Assembly: GCF_041296385.1 (NCBI RefSeq)
Contig: NW_027184085.1
Coordinates: 1,432,501 to 1,496,500, forward strand
Reading direction: 5' to 3'
DNA: 64,000 nt
Origin: Aphelocoma coerulescens
Taxonomy: Eukaryota > Chordata > Aves > Passeriformes > Corvidae
Numbering within the stretch: the stretch's first letter is position 1; each line of letters opens with the position of its first letter. The notes beneath the pieces were generated by a model, which saw nothing but the letters and a program-made list of their open reading frames with translations, had not been told where the DNA came from and did not search any database. A program made the translations under genes and the position numbers. Below are positions 56,379 to 64,000 of the stretch, one piece after another.

Positions 56379-59300
56379 GTAAGCTTTTGAACATCATTAT
56401 TCTTTTTAGTAATTTAAAGCTTTGAATTAATGTGTTAAGAAGCCTGAGCCATCTCATAGTTTCTGTGAAGTGGTTTAAAATGTGTTTTATTGCCTTAACA
56501 CTTCCAGCTTTTTCCTGCCTGCTCCCTCCCTAGACACTTGTGTTACAGTAGGTTGCAAGAAAAGTCCTTGACCTCCATCATCTCTTTTCATCTCCTGGAA
56601 AACTTGTAATAGTCTGTAATATCAGGATGTATTTTTTTTAATACCATCAGTGTGTTAGAAATGCCAGTTTGTGCTTTTTGCTCCTGAACAAATTGTGGAG
56701 AGCACGGCTGGTGGCATCTACTCAACCTCGGGTACTGATGGAAAACCCACACACAGCTCAGAGGTGACTGCTGTGCAACAGCTTTCTCCACGCCTTAGTT
56801 TTTCTCTCTGAGTATAATCTTACGTAAACCCCTTTTTTCTCTGCTTTATTTTTAAATAAGAAAAGCTTTTAAAAGAGAAAAACACAAAACTCATTTAAAT
56901 GTAGATGTTTTCTAGCGAGGGCTGGTTCCAAATGCACAAACAGCCCTGTCTGTGTGTGCAGCCAGCAATAAATCATCCTCAGAGCAGGACGGAGGCTGGG
57001 GAGGAGCAGCTGCTCCCTGTTCCACACAAAAACCTCGTGGAGTGGGATGCTGGGTGACAGCAGGGAATTGCAGATGAAGTTAACCATGGCATTTGCATCA
57101 GATGTGAACTCGGTTTATGGGAAGGGAGCAGCCGTGCTGTGTACCCACCATGAACTGCCTGGTGTAGCAGGAAGAATAAATACATTTTTCATGAAGAATT
57201 TAACCTAAACCACCTCTCTTCATCGGGCAGGTGGGGTTTCCTGAGCTGTCTAGAGGGTGATCTGCTCCGTTGCTTTGAAGAGTTAGTAGAGACCACCCAC
57301 TACAAATCCATGTGTTCTGAGCAGGGCGAGTAATTCCCCTCCCCTCCGAGCCAGCCATTTCCACGCTGTGGGGAGCGTTTTCATCATATTGCCTGATGGG
57401 AAGATGGAGAACAGGAATGAGCTGTGGTTGATTAGGCAGTTAATCAAAACAGTTTTTCTCTCAGAGCAGCCCAAGCATGGGCTGTTGGCGCTGTGTGAGC
57501 GTGCCGGGTTTGCACAGAACGTTGTTGATGTTGGGATCTGCACCCAGTACTTGATGCTGTTGCTTCTTTCTGGCTCAGCCTCAGCTGCTTTTTTGTTGTC
57601 CTGCCCAGTTTGGTCTTCCAGCATAGAGCCCCTCTCTGGGGAGGATAAAAGATGGAGGAAGCTTGATGCCTTTTTGCCTTCCACAGTGATAAATCTGGAT
57701 GAGGAGATGCACAGATGCCACCCCACAATCCCTTGGAAGCAGCAGGCATAGAATCATCATCTTATCGTGGAATGGTTGGGGTTGGAAGGACCTTAAAGTT
57801 CATCCAGTGCCACCCCCTGCTGTGGGCAGGGACACCTTCCACTGTCCCAGGCTGCTCCAAGCCCCATCCAGCCTGGGATCCAGGGGCAGCCACAGCTCCT
57901 CGGGGCACCCTGTGCCAGGGCGTCACCACCATTATAGCAAAGGATTTATTCCTAGTATCTTACCTAAACCTACTGTCCTTTAGCTCAAGGTAATTTCCCC
58001 TTGTCCTGTCCCTCCATGCCTTGTCCCAAGTCCCTCTGCAGCTCTCCTGGAGCCCCTTTAGGCCCTGCCAGGGGCTCTGAGCTCTCCTTGGAGCCTTCTC
58101 TTGTGCAGCTGAGCACCCCCAGCTGTCCCAGGCTGGCTGCAGAGCAGAGGGGCTCCAGCCCTGGAGCATCTGGGTGGCCTCCTCTGGACTGGCTGCAGCA
58201 GCTCCAGGTCCTTGTGCTGTTGGAGCTCAGGGCTGGACACTGATGGGTGCCTGGGTGCCCACAGCACCTTGTCCACAGCAGCTCCTTTCTTCCACCTGTG
58301 CTCAGGCTGCCAAAGTACATCTGCTCCTGTTGCTGAGTGCTACAACCCCCACCCTCCTTTCCTGGCTGAGATTTCCAGCAGTTTTAGTGTTTGGGCAGGA
58401 ATTATTTTCTTCCTCTTTAATCTGGGTATTTCCCTGGAAACTAAAGGGGCTAAGGAGTCCTGCAAGGCCTAATCTTCTTGTGCAGCTGAGTTCAGGATCA
58501 GCAACATCAAAGTACAAGGAGATGAAAGGATTACCAGGTGTTGTAGGCAGTAGCTTAAAAAGCATGTTGCTGCCATGGTGAAACATGGAACATCTCCTTT
58601 TGGGGTTGTGCAAGAGACCCAGGGTCTCTGGGGGTGCCCTGTTTGATGCTCTTCTGTATGAAGTCCTGCCTGGATCCGTGTCATGTTGGACTGAAAAGCT
58701 CCAGCAAAGGGGAACTGCACTTGTGTGCAGCAGGTTGGAGATACCCAGCACATGTATCTTCTGGGGATTCAAAGCTGTGGAAAGCCTTTTGTTCCTGACA
58801 GCCAACATGAATTACCCAACTGTTCAGTGTTGCCTTTTGTCCTTGTGCTTTAAGTGAATTTTCATGGGTTTTGTGGTTTCTGGCTCTGCTCTGTATGCAG
58901 GAGTACTCCATCTGAATGAAGAGCTGACTTTCAAATATCGCAAAGCATCCCTGGTGTGTTTGCCATTAAGATGTGAGGCTGAGTGCAAACTCTTGAAAAC
59001 TGGCATTGACAACGTGGAATTGGAGGATAAAACCAGCCTGAGGTTGTCAGACATGCTGAGGGAGCCTGTCCTCGTGCACTTGGGTCAGCTTTCCTTGTGC
59101 TGTTTGCACAGGCAGTGATCCAGTGCCAGTGCAGGGGCTGTGGTTTTGACTGGAAACTGGGATTCTTCCCTTCCAATGGGAGCTGAGCATCAGGCCTCCT
59201 TTCTGAGGCACCCTGAGCGAAGCAGCATCACTGGCAATTTTTTTTCCCCTCCTCTGTAAAGGAAAAAAAATAACAGTTTTTCTTTAGTTGATGGCTCTGT

Positions 59301-59907
59301 TGCTCATTTGGGGACAAGTCAAAAATAGCATAAGGCTGCCCATATGCCAACTTCAGCAGCGTAACCTCGCTCCTCAGACACTTCAGCAGCAGGGGCTCCG
59401 TGTTTCTCTGTGTCCTCTCTGCCTCAAGGGGTGTCAGGTTTTGGGTAAAAAGTAACTTGAATTAAAAATGAGCTGAGAAATCGCTCTGATGGTAAGAACG
59501 TGGTCTAGTTGGGAATAAGGCTGCTTTTCCAAGAGCACAAAGATGCTTAGATCAGATGAAGCTGGGTTTCTGTATGGTGCCTGTCACTGCTCAGAGCTGG
59601 CTAAAGGCTGTTTGTCCCAAGGTTGGCCTGAAAACAACTCAGGTGTGCCCAGGCTGGTGCTTGTGGACCATCAGTATCCACCAGGACCATGTGATGGTCA
59701 GCTCAAAGCCATCACCAGAGGGGTGACCTGTCACCTGGCAGGCTGTTATCCGAGTCCCTATGGCATTTATCACCAAGGGGGTTTTAATTTAATTTAGAGC
59801 AGGGTGTGTAAGTGTTTCACGGTAGCAGGAGTTATGCTTGGAAAAGCTACAAGCCATTAAAGGAGCTGTTGTCTGTGTTCTCGTGTTCCTCATGTGTGTT
59901 TCTTCAG
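56379..59907 (+). other. MYO5B: MYO5B intron 2
   Basis: The intron has a GTAAGC donor and a GTGTTTCTTCAG acceptor. An antisense CR1 lies at 57750-58236. The rest, including 56400-57740 and 58240-59900, shows no gene or named repeat. Confidence 0.85.
57750..58236 (-). mobile_element. CR1 LINE fragment, antisense, ~490 bp
   Basis: It begins AGAATCATCATCTTATCGTG and GGGTTGGAAGGACCTTAAAG. GACACCTTCCACTGTCCCAG follows, then a short internal deletion relative to the other copies near 57880. It continues to 'CTCCTCTGGACTGGCTGCAG'. The middle (57930-58000) differs from its relatives. Confidence 0.9.
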
Positions 59908-60079
59908 CTCTACGAATATCCCATTGACCTCCAAGGAAATGAGCTGCCCTTCCTGCGCAATCCGGACATCCTGGTGGGGCAGAACGACCTGACAGCCCTG
60001 AGCTACCTGCATGAGCCTGCGGTCCTGCACAACCTCAAAGTCAGGTTCCTCGAGTCCAACCACATCTACACCTACTGTG
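59908..60079 (+). CDS. MYO5B: MYO5B exon 3 (start of motor domain)
   Basis: The acceptor is TTTCTTCAG and the donor is TGTG|GTGAGT, phase 1. It encodes [18 protein letters not shown], then the strongly conserved block [21 protein letters not shown] and [37 protein letters not shown] is the diagnostic start of the myosin motor head. EYPID and [11 protein letters not shown] identify the B paralogue. Confidence 0.98.
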
Positions 60080-62352
60080 GTGAGTGTCCAGACCACATGT
60101 TCAGCTCCTGGAAGGCTGTGGGGCCACAGAGAAACCCCTTGAGACAATAAACCAGAGGCTGCAGTGTGAGGGAAGTCTGGGGGCTGTGGGTTTGGGATGG
60201 GAGGGTGGCACGAGTATCAACAGGATGTAAAACCAGAGGTGGTTTTTGAGGGCTGTGAACTGTGAACTTGCTGAGCTCATGGTCCACCTGCTCTTAGTGG
60301 GAACATTTTGTCAGATGGGTTTGGGGCCAGCCTTGCCTGTGCTTGGCAGCCCCCACAGGGAAAAAGTAGGACCTAGCAAACCAGTGAACAGCAGCATGCC
60401 AGACAGAGTGATCCTACTGGGTAATGTCCACAGCAGGCTTTCCTCCAGAAAAAATGCAAAAAACCTCCTGGCACTTCCATTTCCTTCCTTTTCTTCATGG
60501 CTTTGGGAATCATCTAACTCCTGAATTCAGAGCAGGAGGAGGGCAGGTGTGAACTTGGGTTTGTGATTTTTGGGGAGCATGCCTTGCCAAAGCCATTTAG
60601 GATAGCAGTTACCTGTAAATGGACAGCAACAAGTTGCAACTTAAAAAATTAAGAAGAAAGGAAAGAAGGCAATTCATAGAGTACTAGACTTGTTTGGGTT
60701 GGAAGGGTTTTAAGGATTATCTTGTTCCAACCCCCTGCCATGGGCAGGGAGACCTTCCACTAGACTAGGTTGCTCCAAGCCCCATTCAGCCTGGCCTTGG
60801 ACACTTCCAGGGATCCAGGGGCAGCCACAGCTGCCCTGGGCACCCTGTGCCAGGGCCTGCCCACCCTCACAGACAGCAATTCCTTCCCAATATCCCATCC
60901 ATCCCTGCCCTCTGGCACTGGGAAGCCATTCCCTGTGTCCTGTTAAGGCTGGTGTATACAGCTATGATTTAGTGTTGCAGTTTAGGGTTGTTGAGGAAAT
61001 GCTTGGCAGGAGGAGGTGACTTCTAAAGCAGTGCCCTGGAAATACGTACCCTCTGTAATGTTAACTTTCAGTATTTAATGATGTGTAATGATGAACTACT
61101 GGCATAACTTGCAGCCTTTTGCAGCTGTGCGTGTGCCTTCAGTCGCCTGCAGGCCTGCTCTCACCCAAAATGATGTGAGGTTTCATGAATGCAGCTTCTT
61201 GTGAAGGTTCATGATCATCTCAAGTGCAGCATCAATGGGCATACAAGGTTTGGGCTGTGTAGGTTTAGCTACAAAGCTCTGCCTGGGTGCAGCATACCTC
61301 GTGCTTTGGTTATGAAGTGGCTGAGAAGGGCAGGAAGGTGCTTGTCTGGAGTGAGGACAGCCCTTCGGCTTGGTTTGCATCGCGGTTTTGGTGAGTAAGG
61401 GAAAACCGGCGTCTGACCTGAGCAGAACTGGGAAGCAAGCAGGCAGGAGCAGGGCTCAGAGGGTGAAGCAGCTTGGTCAATGTCCTGCAGGGGCAGGTGA
61501 TGTGACAGTTACCGACCTTTGCCTTTTGTGGTGGGCTAAGTCACACTCCTGGTGTTTCCTACAAGCTGAGAGTTGCTGTGCTCCTGTAATTGGAGCATGC
61601 CTGAGCCCTGAACCTACTGGGCTGGGAGCACAACACCCGGCCAGGTGCTCCTGGAGCTCCACGCAGGAACAGCTGAGACCTGCCCAACCTGAAACTCCTC
61701 AGAGGTGCAGCTTTGTCAGCACCTGGATGCAGAGCAGCTCCCTGGAGCACACGGGGAGCACCACGCGTGGCTTGGCTTCTCATTAGCTCCCAGCTCACTG
61801 CCTCCTCCGGCGTGCCCAGAGCTGGAGAGGAGACAGACATTAAAGCCTCAGAGCAGGCTCTGGCATTCCTTTCCCGTGATTTGTGTATTTCAGTTTGATT
61901 TGGGTACGTTCTTTGTTAGGAGCTTTTACTTGCAACTCCAGCCAGGGAAAAGCCTGGGGTGTTTGTTTGGGTCTAGCAGAGCTTTGGTTGCACAGGAATT
62001 GCTTTTCTGTAATGCTGGCTCAGGCTGTGTTGATCTCTCCTCACCCCTCCTGCAAAGTCTGTCTTCACACAATGGAGATTATTATATGTTTTTGCTCTTC
62101 TCACCAGTTTTGTGCGTCTCCTCTGTAGATGTATGGGGGCTTACTGCCTTGCTATCAAAGCATAGACCTTTGAAGGAGATGCTGAGATAAGAATTACGAG
62201 CCCTTCCCCATTCACTGCTCACCTTTTTCTATTAACTATTGATCATTGTATTTTAAAAATCTTATTGAAGCAACTAACACAAGCCCTGAAAAGCCTGAAA
62301 TATCGACCCCCTGCTTGGTTTCTGATGTACCTGCCTGTCTGTCTGCCCTAAG
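60080..62352 (+). other. MYO5B: MYO5B intron 3
   Basis: The donor is GTGAGT. The acceptor is CTGTCTGCCCTAAG, with a good pyrimidine tract (CCTGCCTGTCTGTCTGCCC). An antisense CR1 lies at 60676-60945. The remainder, including 60950-62350, has no recognised gene or repeat. Confidence 0.85.
60676..60945 (-). mobile_element. CR1 LINE fragment, antisense
   Basis: The left end is diverged (TAGAGTACTAGACTTGTTTG), followed by GGGTTGGAAGGGTTTTAAGG and GCAATTCCTTCCCAATATCC. It is truncated after CCATTCCCTGTGTCCTGT. Confidence 0.88.
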
Positions 62353-62497
62353 GTATCGTGCTGGTGGCCATCAACCCCTATGAGCAGCTGCCAATCTACG
62401 AGCAGGATGTCATCTATGCCTACAGTGGCCAGAACATGGGGGACATGGACCCCCACATCTTCGCCGTGGCTGAGGAAGCCTACAAGCAGATGGCCAG
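62353..62497 (+). CDS. MYO5B: MYO5B exon 4 (purine-binding loop)
   Basis: A phase 1 to phase 2 exon ending CCAG|GTCAGT. It encodes [18 protein letters not shown], then [38 protein letters not shown] is the myosin purine-binding loop that holds the ATP adenine. [15 protein letters not shown] precedes the P-loop, which lies in the next exon, outside the window. As I recall, the Glu after LPIY is Gly in human MYO5B, an ordinary substitution. Confidence 0.98.
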
Positions 62498-64000
62498 GTC
62501 AGTGGGGGCCCAGCCATGGGGGTTTGGGTCAAATGTGGGCAAAGATGCCATTAAATATTCCAGATACTCGATGAAAACAAAGCTGTGAAAGAGAGTATGC
62601 TGGAGTTCAGGTATTTCTAATGAATTCTGTTTAATGACTTCACCCCTGTATTGCACCCAGACTGCTGGGCTGATGGGGATCCCTGTGGTCCTCAGGAACT
62701 CAGGGGTTTGGAGGGGGATCCCTCTCTTGCTGCTGCTTGGATGAGTTTCCTGGAAGAAATTCAAACCACTCTGCAAGTGTCAATGTTTAATAGCTTGGAG
62801 GAAACCACATTTCAGATAATTTCGTGAGATAATCAGACTAAACCCAGAAGCTTATGTTAGTTGTTGTTTTATGGAGACACTGTGATTTTGAGTTAGGAGT
62901 GACTGGGAGATACTTGGAGATATTTATGGATCCCTCAAAACAGTGTCTTCACCAGATGGATATGGTGAGAGTTTTACTTTATTTATTTCTGTGCTTGTTG
63001 TGTTCCTGGGGATAGATGTAGGATTTTGTTCTTAACAAATAAGTCATGATTCAAAAGAGAATTGGAGAGGAAACTGGAAATTGTTATACCAGGGATCATT
63101 TTATTACAGTTGTCAGGACTCACACAGTGTGTCTATGTTTGCTTGTGGATTAGCTGAGATTTTTGTACAGCCCTGGCTTTTAATAGCAAGAGTAAGCATG
63201 GAACCATTTTCCAAAGGTTGCAGCCTGCTTTCTGCTGTGTCTGGGTTTCAGTGGTGAGTTAGGATGCATTTCTAATCAGAAATGAGCCAGAGTTCAGTCC
63301 AGAAATGCATCTGGAAGAGCACTGCCGTGGCCAGAGATCGGATGGATTATACCCAAACCGAGTCCAGCCTGCAATTCACTTCTGCAAGTGCTTGTGCTTT
63401 GGGCAAAACTGCTTTGAGAAGAGTTTAAGAATTTGGGGAGCTGCCTGTAGGAAGAGGAAGGCTTGGGATTTTGTCCTTGTGTAATTCCAGGCTGAGCAGC
63501 AAGCTGCATGGCTCTTTTTAGAAGATAAGATGGCTTTGTTGACCAGTGGGGGGACAGGATCCATGGGTTTTCCTGGGCAAGTGTCTGAAATACAAGGCAG
63601 AAACTCGCTTTTCTGCTGAAGTTTATGCTAGGGAAAACACAGTGTTCTCCCACATCCCTCAGTAATTTTGCAGGCAGTGGGCTAACAGACAGCTCTAGCC
63701 AACAATGCTTGTCTCTGCTTTCGTCCTTATCAGAATAAAGCTACTTTTGACAGCAACTCATAATTGATAACTGCTGTCTCTGGGTGCTTCAGACTGCTCT
63801 GTTTTCAAGGGGACAGGAAAATAACCACCTTCAGAGCTCTTAAGCAAGGTGCTCGATGCTCAGTGCTCCACTGGTGCTCTCTGTTTTGGGCTGTTATTAT
63901 GGTAATTGCAGGCTTGGGTACAAAGGAGGGTTTCAGACTGGGCTGAGAGGAGATTGGGACATGGATTATAGGAATCTACTTGGTTATTTGAAGTGTGCCT
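62498..64000 (+). other. MYO5B: MYO5B intron 4, incomplete
   Basis: It starts with the donor GTCAGT and continues to the window edge. No exon, CR1 or other repeat is recognised in these 1.5 kb. The next exon (P-loop GESGAGKT in the family) is not present. Confidence 0.85.

Larger units (their letters stand above)
25558..64000 (+). other. MYO5B: MYO5B gene, 5' part (exons 1-4), continues past the window
   Basis: Myosin Vb heavy chain is an actin-based, plus-end-directed processive motor. It carries RAB11A/RAB8 recycling endosomes to the apical surface of polarised epithelia; human loss causes microvillus inclusion disease. The four exons give 151 codons plus 2 nt of a family whose members are about 1850 residues long. 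They cover the SH3-like N-terminal subdomain and the start of the motor, up to but not including the P-loop. MYO5B is preferred over MYO5A and MYO5C because of the residues EYPID and [11 protein letters not shown], and because CFAP53 lies upstream as in human. Confidence 0.95.

Overview
The window is nuclear DNA from a bird, most likely a passerine. It has widely spaced exons with GT-AG introns. It also carries about twenty fragments of CR1 LINEs, recognisable by the 3' end wording (ATTCTATGATT-like octamers, the TTGGGTTGGAAGGGACC block and its complement), together with short avian-type LTR elements. The species call is inference; the class-level call rests on the CR1 load and on the vertebrate genes.

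Two protein-coding genes lie head to tail on the plus strand. CFAP53 (formerly CCDC11) is complete: eight coding exons between 2510 and 19814. The exon lengths sum to 1602 nt, an open frame of 533 codons plus stop, and all splice phases agree. It encodes a coiled-coil ciliary microtubule inner protein. MYO5B begins at 25558 and runs off the right edge. Its first four coding exons (25558-25584, 56268-56378, 59908-60079, 62353-62497) give the first ~151 residues of the myosin Vb heavy chain: the SH3-like N-terminal subdomain and the start of the motor. The CFAP53-MYO5B neighbourhood is known from human 18q21, so this is conserved synteny.

Layout: 1-2.4 kb is flanking DNA with CR1 fragments. 2.2-3.45 kb is the GC-rich CFAP53 promoter, exon 1 and a 30-bp minisatellite in intron 1. 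4.1-19.8 kb holds the rest of CFAP53, with a probable solo LTR at 7.7-8.1 kb. 19.8-25.1 kb is intergenic, with one unexplained minus-strand open frame at 22.3-22.7 kb that looks coding. 25.1-25.9 kb is the MYO5B CpG-rich promoter and 5'UTR, with triplet repeats and a four-codon uORF. 25.6-56.3 kb is the ~30.7-kb MYO5B intron 1, holding CR1s, a probable solo LTR (41.0-41.3 kb) and a short two-LTR endogenous retroviral element with a target-site duplication (51.0-53.7 kb). 56.3-64 kb holds MYO5B exons 2-4.

The two genes do not form a pathway. CFAP53 works in motile cilia and left-right patterning, and MYO5B moves RAB11-type recycling vesicles to the apical membrane of epithelia. No rRNA, tRNA, CRISPR array or bacterial-type feature was seen. 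The most interesting observations are a GGGGCC-type hexanucleotide repeat inside CFAP53 exon 1 that encodes Pro-Arg dipeptides, a 13-A coding run ending exactly at a splice donor, CR1 sequence touching the CFAP53 promoter and the exon 2 acceptor, the compact LTR element, and the orphan minus-strand frame.
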